From Psychrosphaera ytuae (GTDB lineage Bacteria > Pseudomonadota > Gammaproteobacteria > Enterobacterales > Alteromonadaceae): a DNA stretch of 64,000 nucleotides. The stretch spans positions 2,604,001 through 2,668,000 of the forward strand of contig NZ_CP072110.1 in the NCBI RefSeq assembly GCF_017638545.1. Direction: 5' to 3'. Both the position numbers and the translations under genes were made by a program. The first letter of the stretch is position 1; each line of letters begins with the position of its first letter. Of the stretch, positions 8,705-17,406 are shown one piece after another. The notes below the pieces were generated by a model, which ran no database searches, was not told the origin of the DNA, and saw only the letters and a program-made list of their open reading frames with translations.

Positions 8705-10498
8705 ATGTTTGACATAAGTGAGTTTTATTTAGCAGCAGGCATACTATCAACGCTTTTGGTCGTGGTAGGTGCACTGACGTTATTACTCAAAAAACAAGAA
8801 AATTGGTTGGTTATTATTTCTCTTATTTTGGGTAATGCGTTTTGTTATGCAGTGCTATTTGCCAATGTAAATCACGAGATTAAAAACGTCTTACTTTTGT
8901 CTTCGGCAGTTACTGCATTATTTGCAGCGCCATTTGTTTGGCGCGAAATGCTAGTTAAGCCCTTAGATTATCCAGTTCAATGGACACTGCAATTGACGGT
9001 ACTGAGCATCCTCATTGCCAATCAATTCTTGCTTAAGTCGTCGTTAATATTGGTGACGCCTATCATTTTAGTTAGTGTTGGAGTGATATTTAGCTGTATT
9101 TTCGATTTTAGAGCGCTGAGCCATGTTCATGAAGAAACCAAACACGAATTAGACGCTAAACGTGTTGCGGTTGGCCTTGATCTAGCCACGGGTTTACCTA
9201 ACAAACTCGCGTTTTCTGAGCGTATTGAAAAGTGGCTGTTTGTTCATCCAAATGAAAAAATCAATATCGTGGTCTTTAAGTTTACTCGCTTTAATGAGCT
9301 CAATGCCTTAATAGGCCACAACAACGCTGACCTTGTAAAAATTCAACTAATCACTCGCTTAAAAGCCAGCTTGGCCAAAAATCAGAGTGTCCTTAATTTA
9401 TCTGATGGCTTTGATTTGGCGCCATTTGCTACGGTAGGTGGAGTTGATTTTGCAACGGCAATTCGAGCTGACAAAAACAACTTTGCGACAGAAAGTTTTA
9501 TTGGTTTGTTAAAAACCACAATTAAAGAGCCTATTGTAGTTGATTCAACAGCGGTCGATGTCGGTATTCAATTTGGTATCGCCTCTTACCCCAGCCAAGC
9601 TCAATCGGTTGAACACCTAATAGAAAATGCGTATATCGCAATGAACTTAGCTCAAAACACGGATAGCTCTGTTTATTTCGACCAAAAACAACAAAGCGAC
9701 ATCGTTGTGAATCGCACCATCATTAGCCAATTGAAAGAAGATTTGAAACAACAACGCTTTATTTTATATGTACAACCTCAGGTAGCATTAAATTCGAAGC
9801 AGGTCGTCGGTGGTGAAGTTTTGGTCCGTTGGAATAGGGAAGACAAAGGGATTGTCAGTGCTGATGAATTTATTCGTTTAGCGGAGCAGTCTGGAATTAT
9901 TTATCAGCTCAACTTATGGGCTATAGAGATGGCAATAAAAACCTTATCTGACTTTAAAGAAAAAGGCTTACCTCAGACGCTTTCGGTAAACGTGTCCAAT
10001 CGCGAGTTGTTTCAGTCTCAGCTTGTTGAGACTGTGTTGGGTTTGCTCGAAAAATATATGGTTGAGCCAGAAAAGTTAGTAATAGAAGTAAAAGAGTCTG
10101 CTTTTGCGATCAACCAACACAAAGCCTTAAAGGTTGCACGGTTGTTCCAACAAGCAGGTGTTAAAGTTGCCATTGATGATTTTGGTAAAGATCGCACAGC
10201 GATTGGCACCTTTAATAACTTTACTCCTTACTACCTCAAAGTAGACTGTCGTCATTTATCGTCAGGCAAACCTGGTGAACAAATAAATACCTATATCAAT
10301 GCTATTATTGGTATGGCGAAAACCCTGCAGTTGCCAGTGATTGCACAAGGCATAGAGGCAGAAACAACAGAAACCCAATTGTTAGACTTGGGCTGCGATG
10401 TCGGCCAAGGCTTTTTATACAGCAAGCCGTTTGAGTTGGAAGGCTTTTCGGTTTGGCTGGAGCAGTGGAAACGCAACCTTAACCGGTTCGACTCGTAA
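8705..10498 (+). CDS. Degenerate GGDEF/EAL membrane protein
   Basis: A 597-residue protein with four or five N-terminal hydrophobic helices (about 8-145), then a GGDEF-like domain in which the signature reads GGVDF, and an EAL-like domain in which EAL reads EVL. In the latter, DDFGTG is replaced by DDFGKD and the EGVE motif reads QGIE. The fold is kept (ATGLPNK, SVNVSNREL, VIEVKES), but the changed signatures argue against cyclase activity and probably against phosphodiesterase activity. It may bind c-di-GMP or act as a scaffold. It lies 55 bases after the PAS-GGDEF-EAL gene, in the same direction, so the pair may be co-transcribed. Its 3' end overlaps the convergent ureohydrolase gene by 20 bases. 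Confidence 0.82.
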   Translation: MFDISEFYLAAGILSTLLVVVGALTLLLKKQENWLVIISLILGNAFCYAVLFANVNHEIKNVLLLSSAVTALFAAPFVWREMLVKPLDYPVQWTLQLTVLSILIANQFLLKSSLILVTPIILVSVGVIFSCIFDFRALSHVHEETKHELDAKRVAVGLDLATGLPNKLAFSERIEKWLFVHPNEKINIVVFKFTRFNELNALIGHNNADLVKIQLITRLKASLAKNQSVLNLSDGFDLAPFATVGGVDFATAIRADKNNFATESFIGLLKTTIKEPIVVDSTAVDVGIQFGIASYPSQAQSVEHLIENAYIAMNLAQNTDSSVYFDQKQQSDIVVNRTIISQLKEDLKQQRFILYVQPQVALNSKQVVGGEVLVRWNREDKGIVSADEFIRLAEQSGIIYQLNLWAIEMAIKTLSDFKEKGLPQTLSVNVSNRELFQSQLVETVLGLLEKYMVEPEKLVIEVKESAFAINQHKALKVARLFQQAGVKVAIDDFGKDRTAIGTFNNFTPYYLKVDCRHLSSGKPGEQINTYINAIIGMAKTLQLPVIAQGIEAETTETQLLDLGCDVGQGFLYSKPFELEGFSVWLEQWKRNLNRFDS

Positions 10499-11531
10499 CA
10501 TAGCTATAAATGAGTTGGGTCAACAACTGTCCCGACTCTAGCGCCTTATGACCTGGGGGCTCGTTGTCATCAGGTGCGGCCTCACATAAGTGCAAATAAC
10601 GACATTGTTCGCTGTTGGCAAACGTAGAGACAAACCGCATCGCTTGTTCACTAGAAAAACCCGTCAGAGAATAAGCACTTGCCGGAATGTGCTTGATGCT
10701 GTCTACGTCAACCTCGATACCTGTGACCTGTTCGGTTTCGATGTAGCCTAGGGCTTCTTCAAGCGCATCGTCATAAGATATAGACCGACGGACAAACAAT
10801 TGCTGATATGAATAAAACGGGAATTGCGCCGCCATCAAGCTTTCAATGGATTCTTGGTTGTTCTTTTGTTCGTGCAATCCCATAACGCAATACTTTGACA
10901 TAAAGCCGTGGTGGTGAGCATATCGGAAAGGGTTGCCAGAATGGCGTCCTTCCATTGCCCTAAAATCGGCATGTGGATCTAAATTCACACAACCTACCTT
11001 TTGGCCTAAAGCACTATAAGCAGACTTGATGATGGGGTAGGCATTGTTGTGCCCGCCACCGATCACAATGACTTGTAAATCATGTTGAAAAATAGGGCTA
11101 AGTACATCAACGACCCTTTGATCGAGCTGGGCGACGAGATCGCGCAAACTGGTTAGTTTATGATCTGAGATATCTGCGACATTGCTTTGCTTTTCAAGCT
11201 CTTCAACGTCAACGCTACCAATTAACATGACCTGAGACCAATCAAAAAACTGGTTACTTTGTTGATTCAGGAATACGGGTAAAAACTGTTGCCAAGCGTG
11301 TTTGGCACCGCCTTTACCACAATTGGCTCTAGGCCCGATATCTTCGGGGATACCAACTATGACAAATTTAACCCCTTGTTGTTTTGCCTTTTTTAAGTTT
11401 TCATCAAGCGTGAGTGATGAATCAGGTAAGACAATATCGTCCGCTACATGCCGCTCGTTTGCTCGGCGGTTTTGATACGACGCTACATCCGAGGTTTCGG
11501 TGTAGTTAAAAAACAAAGGTTGCACGTTCAT
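10479..11531 (-). CDS. Arginase-family ureohydrolase, probable formimidoylglutamase (HutG-like)
   Basis: A 350-residue enzyme with the metal-binding signatures of the arginase family: VIGGGHNNAYP, NLDPHADFR (Asp-x-His-x-Asp) and GIEVDVDSIKHIPAS near residue 245. All six expected Mn ligands appear to be present. DPHAD instead of DAHxD and a final VDSI are unlike true arginases and agmatinases, and fit the branch annotated as formimidoylglutamase, which releases formamide and glutamate from formiminoglutamate. The hut cluster in this window has H, U, C and I but no G, which supports that role although the gene is 29 kb away. It lies 6 bases after rraA and is likely co-transcribed with it. Confidence 0.75.
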   Translation of the reverse strand: MNVQPLFFNYTETSDVASYQNRRANERHVADDIVLPDSSLTLDENLKKAKQQGVKFVIVGIPEDIGPRANCGKGGAKHAWQQFLPVFLNQQSNQFFDWSQVMLIGSVDVEELEKQSNVADISDHKLTSLRDLVAQLDQRVVDVLSPIFQHDLQVIVIGGGHNNAYPIIKSAYSALGQKVGCVNLDPHADFRAMEGRHSGNPFRYAHHHGFMSKYCVMGLHEQKNNQESIESLMAAQFPFYSYQQLFVRRSISYDDALEEALGYIETEQVTGIEVDVDSIKHIPASAYSLTGFSSEQAMRFVSTFANSEQCRYLHLCEAAPDDNEPPGHKALESGQLLTQLIYSYVTSRTG

Positions 11532-11537
11532 ATTTGG

Positions 11538-12023
11538 TTATTCGATATCGAGAGGGTCTGCAGATAAAATAGTGCCTGTGCTGTCGGCATAAAGATGATC
11601 ATCGGGCAAAAAAGTCACGCCTGCAAAATTAACTGCCACATCTTCTTCGCCAATGCCTTGATCCTCGGCGTTCACCGGTGTCGAGTTAAGGGCTAGAATA
11701 CCAATACTATATTCTTCTAATGCATCGACTTCACGTACGCTGCCATAACAAACAATACCTTCCCAGTTATTCTCGGTCGCTAGTTCGGCCATTTCGGCAT
11801 CGATCAAGCCACGGCGAGTTGAGCCGCCACCATCGATGACTAAAACTCGACCTCGACCATCTTGCTCTAAAATAGTCGCTATAAGTGCATTGTCTTCAAA
11901 GCACTTGACGGTTTGAACTTGTCCACCAAAAGAGGTGGTGCCACCGTAATGCTCAAAAATAGGATCAAGTACATCTACTTGCTCCGCAAACGTGTCACAC
12001 AACTCAGACGTATTGTATTGCAT
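11538..12023 (-). CDS. rraA: Regulator of RNase E activity RraA
   Basis: A 161-residue protein matching E. coli RraA in length and motifs: YNTSELCDTFAEQVDVLDP at the start, FGGQVQTVKCFEDNALI, VLVIDGGGSTRRGLIDAEMA, and GIVCYGSVREVDAL. RraA trimers bind RNase E and inhibit mRNA decay. It is the first gene of a two-gene leftward unit with the ureohydrolase 6 bases behind it. That partner is unusual, since rraA in enterics follows menA. Confidence 0.94.
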   Translation of the reverse strand: MQYNTSELCDTFAEQVDVLDPIFEHYGGTTSFGGQVQTVKCFEDNALIATILEQDGRGRVLVIDGGGSTRRGLIDAEMAELATENNWEGIVCYGSVREVDALEEYSIGILALNSTPVNAEDQGIGEEDVAVNFAGVTFLPDDHLYADSTGTILSADPLDIE

Positions 12024-12365
12024 ATAGACCTCGAATATTTAGCCAAAGACCCACGAAAAGTATAGAGCTTTCTTGGAGTTACTGCCCAAGTATATATGTC
12101 ATTAGTACATATACAAGGGACGAAAACCTGATAATCCGACCCAGATCAATAAAACAGAAAATATATGTCACGTTTTTCTCACTCACGGTGACTAGTAATA
12201 GAAGCTTGAATTTATTCACCATGGCTTATCCAAAGTCTATCGCGCAGGGCGATGACAAGAAAACATTTAAGGCATAACAAAATGAACAGAATACGAGTAT
12301 TAAAAAACGCGATTTCAGTTACACTTTTATTAACAGAACAAGCGGCGCGATAGGGAGAAAACACC
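12024..12365. other. Divergent intergenic region rraA / ECF sigma gene
   Basis: 342 bases between the divergent starts of rraA and the sigma-factor gene. It holds two copies of ATATATGTCA (12092-12101 and 12161-12170); the first lies in an imperfect dyad with ACATATAC at 12108-12115. It also holds a 23-codon ORF next to the sigma gene (listed separately). No convincing -35/-10 pair was picked out. Confidence 0.5.
12282..12353 (+). CDS. Short upstream ORF (23 aa) before ECF sigma gene
   Basis: ATG at 12282 opens a 23-codon frame ending in TAG at 12351-12353. An AAGG lies about 10 bases upstream. The stop runs into the Shine-Dalgarno of the sigma gene (TAGGGAGA), 12 bases before that gene's ATG, which is the usual geometry for translational coupling. 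The peptide is basic at its start with a short hydrophobic middle (NAISVTLLLTEQ). It may be a leader peptide or chance; coding use cannot be judged at this length. Confidence 0.4.
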   Translation: MNRIRVLKNAISVTLLLTEQAAR

Positions 12366-13454
12366 ATGAATACAATGACTCAGGATGTACAAGCTGCTAC
12401 TGCAGGTGACTCTAAAGCTTTTGAGCGATTGATTGATAGCTGTAAAAACACGGTGACATCTATCGCGCTTTCTATTGTCAAAGATGTCGATGCCAGTGAA
12501 GAAGTGGCGCAACGTGTTTTTATCAATTGTTGGCAAAACCTCGCGGCTTTGAAAAATCCTGATAGCTTCTTGCCTTGGGTACGCCAGACTTCGCGTCATT
12601 TGTCTCTAAACTATTTACGAGACAATAAAGTGTCGCAACGCACATCAAGCGAAGAAGCGGACCAAATATTTATGGAATTTTGTAATGAACAAGCAAGTTT
12701 GGAGCACGCGCTTAACGCTGAACAGTGCCATGTTATTGTTCAAAAATTAATAGATGACTTGCCATCAGAATCGCGCGAAGTTGTTCTTCTTTACTATCGC
12801 GAGCAGGAATCGAGTCAACATGTTGCTAATTTGTTGGGGATTTCTGAAGTATCGGTCAGAAAAAAGCTTTCTAGAGCAAGAGGCAAATTAAAAGAGAGTC
12901 TACTGAAACGATACGGTCAAGTTATTCTATCTACTGTACCGGCAGTTTCTTTCGCATCTATCACTTTAGCCGCGGCAACGTCATCTCCTAAAGCGATGGC
13001 TGCGGTATCAGTAGGTCAATCCACAGGGTGGTTTGGTAAATTGTCCGTGCTATTTAGTGGCGCCATGTTGGCATCTTTTGTGGGAGTTTTGGCGGTGTTT
13101 TTTTCCCACAAAGTGGTCGAAAAACGCCTTCAATATGAGTCAGACAAACAACTACTCAGAAAAGTTCGGAATCTACAAATTGGTTGGTTGTTGATCTTCG
13201 GTGTCTGCTTTGCACTTTCTTTTGAGCTTAGTGACGGATTTATCTGGCCGATACTCACGTACTCTCTGTTTGCCGTTGGTTTGAGTATATTAATCAGACG
13301 AGCCCAACAGATAACGATAGCGGCAATTCAGCAGAGCAAGGAACTTTCGACCGTTAACAACCGCTGGGGATTGATTGGCTTGTTTGGTGGATTGTTAACA
13401 GGATTTTTGGGCATGATCATTGGACTGATTGGCAGTGGTAGGCTAACTTTATAA
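12366..13454 (+). CDS. ECF sigma-70 family factor fused to a multi-TM membrane domain
   Basis: A 362-residue protein. Residues 15-85 form a sigma region 2 (DASEEVAQRVFINCWQNL, then FLPWVRQTSRHLSLNYLRD), and residues 125-180 a region 4 helix-turn-helix (LPSESREVVLLYYREQES, ISEVSVRKKLSRARGKLK). A normal ECF factor would end there. Instead about 180 more residues follow, with roughly four hydrophobic helices (about 226-247, 270-288, 291-310, 334-357). No separate anti-sigma gene is adjacent, so the membrane part may hold or release the sigma domain. The ATG is preceded by AGGGAGA at good spacing. A 23-codon ORF ends inside that ribosome-binding site. Its target promoters are unknown. Confidence 0.85.
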   Translation: MNTMTQDVQAATAGDSKAFERLIDSCKNTVTSIALSIVKDVDASEEVAQRVFINCWQNLAALKNPDSFLPWVRQTSRHLSLNYLRDNKVSQRTSSEEADQIFMEFCNEQASLEHALNAEQCHVIVQKLIDDLPSESREVVLLYYREQESSQHVANLLGISEVSVRKKLSRARGKLKESLLKRYGQVILSTVPAVSFASITLAAATSSPKAMAAVSVGQSTGWFGKLSVLFSGAMLASFVGVLAVFFSHKVVEKRLQYESDKQLLRKVRNLQIGWLLIFGVCFALSFELSDGFIWPILTYSLFAVGLSILIRRAQQITIAAIQQSKELSTVNNRWGLIGLFGGLLTGFLGMIIGLIGSGRLTL

Positions 13455-13480
13455 CCTTGTAATTACTATAAAAAATTTTT

Positions 13481-13511
13481 AAGAGGTTTGGGGCGACCTG
13501 AACCTTTTTTT
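13481..13511 (+). terminator. Probable terminator after ECF sigma gene
   Basis: AAGAGGTT at 13481-13488 pairs with AACCTTTT from 13501 (8 bp with one G-U pair) across a 12-base loop, and the 3' arm runs straight into a T-run. The stem is moderate, so confidence is limited. Confidence 0.5.
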
Positions 13512-13675
13512 CATTCTGTTGGAAAATATTTCCCCTTAACTTTACCTGTTTGGCAAACATAAACCTTAAGATGTTGCTTTTTCTGTTAGTTTTTCTATCT
13601 TATGTTCTGAGGTCGCACCTCCGATCTCAATATAAAAATAAAATATAAATCCAAATATCAAACAGGAAACAAAAA

Positions 13676-14530
13676 ATGAAGATACTAAAAACAGGGCTCA
13701 TTGCAGCTTGCCTGCTGTGCTGCCATGCATTTGCGAATGAAGGAGTCGCATTTGTCCATGGCACAGGAAAACAAACTAACGCTTATGATGATTATTGGAC
13801 TGGGTCATTCATAACAAAGGTCACCGCGGGGTTACCCAACTCAAGCAACTTTACGGTGATAAACTGCGATTTTGAGCAGTATATGTGGGACTCTCGAGCT
13901 TCGGGATGTCTTGCAGAGCAGTTAACTTCTTTTATCAACGCCAAAAATATCACAAGTTTGAAAGTGATTACCCACTCTAACGGCGGTAATGTGATGCGTT
14001 GGATTTTGTCTAACCCAACTTGGGATTCTAGATATCCTAATATCATCAACAAAACCTCTCGTGTTATTGCAGTTGCGCCTTCTAGTGGTGGTACACCATT
14101 GGCTGATGCGGTTGTCGCTGGTAATGGCTTTGAGCAGACATTGGGCTGGTTGTTGGGCTATGCGAGTGATGCAGTAAAAATGCAACAAGTTTCTTGGATG
14201 GCGTCATACAACCAAAGCTGGTTATACGGTACTCCTGGTCGACCCTCTTTACCTACGGTATTCGAAAACATTGTAGGTAGCGATGTTGATTCGGCGATTT
14301 GGGATGGCGATTCTTATTGCGGTGGTTATCAAAACCAAGTTGCACTTGAAGTGACTCAAAATTGGTTGGATTCCTGCTCAGACGGCTTTTTAAATTGCTC
14401 ATCACAGTCACTTGCCGGTTCGACATGGTTTGTCGATAAGAGTCGAACTCGTGGTAGAGAGCCGCTAAGTCATCAGCAAAGTCGCCGTGATTGCTTTAAT
14501 TTACCTTCCATCATTAGCAGCCGTATTTAG
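13676..14530 (+). CDS. Secreted alpha/beta hydrolase (lipase-like)
   Basis: A 284-residue exported protein. A signal peptide ends CCHAFA (about residue 20), then FVHGTGKQ gives a lipase-type oxyanion HG pair, and VITHSNGGN places the nucleophile Ser at residue 101 in a GxSxG-like elbow (H-S-N-G-G). Cys residues after 60 could form disulphides, fitting an extracytoplasmic location. A substrate cannot be assigned; esterase or lipase activity is inferred from the fold. It ends 9 bases before a second secreted-protein gene, and the pair looks like an operon. Confidence 0.72.
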   Translation: MKILKTGLIAACLLCCHAFANEGVAFVHGTGKQTNAYDDYWTGSFITKVTAGLPNSSNFTVINCDFEQYMWDSRASGCLAEQLTSFINAKNITSLKVITHSNGGNVMRWILSNPTWDSRYPNIINKTSRVIAVAPSSGGTPLADAVVAGNGFEQTLGWLLGYASDAVKMQQVSWMASYNQSWLYGTPGRPSLPTVFENIVGSDVDSAIWDGDSYCGGYQNQVALEVTQNWLDSCSDGFLNCSSQSLAGSTWFVDKSRTRGREPLSHQQSRRDCFNLPSIISSRI

Positions 14531-14539
14531 GAGCCAGTT

Positions 14540-15622
14540 ATGAAAACGTTATTATTATCAGTCATAGCGGTCGCAGTTACGGTTGCTGTTGCAAGCCCAA
14601 AAGTTTTGGCCGAGCCAACAGTGTTTCAGTGGAAAAATCCACAAGCTGAAAAACCTAAAAAAGCAGATAAACTCAAAAAGTCGAGCCAAGAATATTGGCA
14701 AACGGTATCGGGTAAAGAGTTAAAAGAGGGGGTCGCTTTGTCGATCACTCAAGCTGAACATTTAATTCGCGTTGCGCCTAAAGCTCAATATCAGCAAGGC
14801 CAGGTCATCAAGCCAAGAGGCCTTGATATGAAGCAACTCAAATTATTGGACAAACAAACGCGAAAAGCCATGCCGACAAAAATGAACGCAAGCCAACAGC
14901 AAATGCGACAGGCTGGGTTTGACGATGACAGCGTGGCGTTGCGAAGTGAGTCAGTGAGCAGCAACCCAATTTTAATGACGGAACAGGGATTGAGCGACAA
15001 CGAGAAATATCTTATTCATGTTATTGAAAAAGGCAGTAGATATTCTCTAACTACTGAAAGTGACTTTGACAAAAGTAACCGCAGCCGAGCACTTAACTTT
15101 AAGTTAGATATGAATGGGGTCAAACCAGACAAAAAACAGGTTAAGCTCAAGCTTCACGGCCCTGATTCAGAATTCGTCAATGTCGAGCTTGAAGGTGACC
15201 AAGTCGTGTTTGACCAACCATTGCGTCAGCTTGGTGCAATTAATGGTTTTTATGAAGTTGAAGCGTTAGTTTCGATGGAAATGAACGGCCAAATCATCAA
15301 ACGCTCCGTTAAGGTGCCATTTGCCAATACGATGGAAACCATTCAGATGACGTCTGAGTCATACGAAGTGAATGGCAATCAAGTAACTGTGACGATACCA
15401 GTTAGTACTGAGATGCCAGGGCGTTATGCGATTAAAGCAACCCTAGCCCAAGTGGGTAAAGGCAAAGTTAAGCGCATCGCTACTTTAGAGGTGGCTGATG
15501 AGTTTAAATATGGCGGTGAGTTTGTACTGCCGTTTAAACTCAATAAAAAGGCCAAAGGCAAATATACCTTGGTTGATATAGAGTTTACCGATCAAACTCG
15601 AATGATGAAATTTGCGTTATAA
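14540..15622 (+). CDS. Secreted protein of unknown function (possibly DUF4785)
   Basis: A 360-residue protein with a clear signal peptide (cleavage near SPKVLA), a Lys-rich segment, then two beta-rich blocks (about 200-265 and 270-360) that look like Ig-like or C2-like sandwiches and end in FTDQTRMMKFAL. It resembles secreted DUF4785-type proteins of gammaproteobacteria, but I am not certain. AGGAG lies at proper spacing before the ATG, 9 bases after the hydrolase stop, so the two are probably translated from one message and may act together in the envelope or outside the cell. It is closed by a strong terminator. Confidence 0.65.
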   Translation: MKTLLLSVIAVAVTVAVASPKVLAEPTVFQWKNPQAEKPKKADKLKKSSQEYWQTVSGKELKEGVALSITQAEHLIRVAPKAQYQQGQVIKPRGLDMKQLKLLDKQTRKAMPTKMNASQQQMRQAGFDDDSVALRSESVSSNPILMTEQGLSDNEKYLIHVIEKGSRYSLTTESDFDKSNRSRALNFKLDMNGVKPDKKQVKLKLHGPDSEFVNVELEGDQVVFDQPLRQLGAINGFYEVEALVSMEMNGQIIKRSVKVPFANTMETIQMTSESYEVNGNQVTVTIPVSTEMPGRYAIKATLAQVGKGKVKRIATLEVADEFKYGGEFVLPFKLNKKAKGKYTLVDIEFTDQTRMMKFAL

Positions 15623-15642
15623 GCGCAAGCGAAATCAGCAAT

Positions 15643-15678
15643 AAAAAAGGGCCAATGCATTCACATTGGCCCTTTTGG
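15643..15678. terminator. Bidirectional rho-independent terminator
   Basis: A perfect 13-bp stem (AAAAGGGCCAATG, 15645-15657, paired with 15664-15676) and a 6-base loop. The A-run on the left and T-run on the right make it usable from both sides. It separates the convergent secreted-protein gene and purH. Confidence 0.9.
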
Positions 15679-15704
15679 TATTTAATACTTTAGCTAATTA
15701 GATA

Positions 15705-17306
15705 TTAGTGGCGGAAGTGACGCATGCCAGTAAATACCATCGCAATTCCGTGTTCGTCCGCTGCGGCGATAACTTCCTCATCGCGCATTGAACCACCCGG
15801 TTGAATGATTGCTTTGATACCTGCTTCTGCGGCTGCATCAATACCATCACGGAATGGGAAGAATGCATCCGAAGCCATAACTGACCCTGGTACTTCTAAG
15901 CCTTCATCTGCAGCTTTAATACCCGCAATTTTAGCAGAGTAAACACGGCTCATTTGGCCAGCGCCTACACCGATAGTCATACCGTCTTTGGCGTAAACAA
16001 TTGCGTTTGATTTAACGAATTTAGCGACTTTCCAGCAGAACAATAAGTCTTTAAGTTGTTCTTCCGTAGGTTGAACTTTAGAAACCACTTTCAAGTCATC
16101 TAGAGTGATCATGCCTTGGTCACGGTCTTGAACTAACAAACCACCGTTCACACGCTTGATATCAGGCGCGGTTGTTTTAGTTGACCAATAACCACACTCC
16201 AATAAACGAACGTTCTTTTTAGCGGCAACGATTTGAGCGGCTTCTGAGCTGATTGCTGGAGCAATGATAACTTCAACAAACTGACGTGAAACAATTGCTT
16301 CTGCCGTGTCAGCGTCTAATTCACGGTTAAAGGCGATGATGCCACCGAATGCAGACGTTGGGTCTGTTTTAAAGGCGCGGTCGTAAGCAGCAAGAATTGA
16401 TTCATCAACTGCAACACCACACGGGTTGGCATGTTTAACAATAACACATGCCGGTTGATCGAATTCTTTAACACATTCAAGCGCTGCGTCTGTATCAGCG
16501 ATGTTGTTGTAAGAAAGGGCTTTACCTTGTAGCTGCTTGGCGGTCGAAATTGATGCTTCCATTTCACCTTGAGTGCCATTTTCTGTGTAGAAGGCAGCTG
16601 CTTGGTGAGAGTTTTCGCCGTAACGCATTTCTAGCTTTTTGCTAAATTGCATGTTTACTGTACGAGGGAATTTCGACTGCTCGACTTCGTCTTTGTTTTC
16701 TGAGTAGTCAGGAACCATAGTGCCGAAGTAGTTAGCAATCATGCCGTCGTATTGTGCTGTGTGCTCAAAAGCTGCAATAGCTAAATCAAAACGCGTTTCG
16801 AATGTTGTTGCGCCAGAGTTAGCGTTTAATTCTTCAGTGATACGCGCATAGTCACTTGCATTTACCACAATGGTCACATCTTTGTGATTTTTGGCTGCTG
16901 CGCGAACCATAGTTGGACCACCGATGTCGATGTTTTCAACAGCATCTTCACGAGTACAGTCTGGGTTTGCTACCGTGTTAGCAAACGGATAAAGGTTAAC
17001 AACGACCATATCGATAGCAGAGATATTGTTGTCTGCCATCACAGCTTCGTCTTGACCACGACGCGCTAAAATACCGCCGTGAATTTTAGGGTGAAGGGTT
17101 TTTACACGGCCGTCCATGATTTCAGGGTGACCCGTGTGATCAGAAACTTCAATTGCGTTTACGCCGTTTTCAGTAAGTAGTTTGAATGTTCCACCCGTTG
17201 ATAAAATCTCAACTCCGTGAGATGCCAACGTGCGCGCGAATTCTACTATACCAGTTTTGTCTGACACGCTGATAAGAGCGCGGCGAACAGGTCGTAATGT
17301 ATCCAT
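15705..17306 (-). CDS. purH: Bifunctional AICAR formyltransferase / IMP cyclohydrolase PurH
   Basis: 533 residues, full length. The N-terminal MGS-like cyclohydrolase domain starts RRALISVSDKTGIVEFA and contains STGGT and DGRVKTLHPKIHGG. The C-terminal formyltransferase domain has the KHANPCG catalytic segment and ends GIAMVFTGMRHFRH. It carries out the last two steps of IMP synthesis. In many gammaproteobacteria purH is followed by purD; here purD is 9 kb away and on the other strand. fis lies just upstream, separated by a terminator. Confidence 0.97.
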   Translation of the reverse strand: MDTLRPVRRALISVSDKTGIVEFARTLASHGVEILSTGGTFKLLTENGVNAIEVSDHTGHPEIMDGRVKTLHPKIHGGILARRGQDEAVMADNNISAIDMVVVNLYPFANTVANPDCTREDAVENIDIGGPTMVRAAAKNHKDVTIVVNASDYARITEELNANSGATTFETRFDLAIAAFEHTAQYDGMIANYFGTMVPDYSENKDEVEQSKFPRTVNMQFSKKLEMRYGENSHQAAAFYTENGTQGEMEASISTAKQLQGKALSYNNIADTDAALECVKEFDQPACVIVKHANPCGVAVDESILAAYDRAFKTDPTSAFGGIIAFNRELDADTAEAIVSRQFVEVIIAPAISSEAAQIVAAKKNVRLLECGYWSTKTTAPDIKRVNGGLLVQDRDQGMITLDDLKVVSKVQPTEEQLKDLLFCWKVAKFVKSNAIVYAKDGMTIGVGAGQMSRVYSAKIAGIKAADEGLEVPGSVMASDAFFPFRDGIDAAAEAGIKAIIQPGGSMRDEEVIAAADEHGIAMVFTGMRHFRH

Positions 17307-17354
17307 TGAATATATAACCTTTATTTTTAAGTGTTGTAAGAATTTTAGTTCAGA

Positions 17355-17384
17355 AACAAAAAAGCACCTGTGAAGGTGCTTTTT
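17355..17384 (-). terminator. Terminator between fis and purH
   Basis: AAAGCACCT (17361-17369) pairs with AGGTGCTTT (17374-17382) around GTGA. On the minus strand the stem is followed by a T-run. A small second hairpin (TCGGC/GCCGA, 17392-17405) lies just after the fis stop. It should end the dusB-fis transcript before purH. Confidence 0.8.
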
Positions 17385-17406
17385 GCGGGGCTCGGCCGCA
17401 GCCGAA

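Noticed and set aside
13676..14530. Possible frameshift at the C terminus of the secreted hydrolase
   Set aside because: The frame stays open to a stop 9 bases before the next gene's start, with normal operon spacing and no sign of a broken domain.
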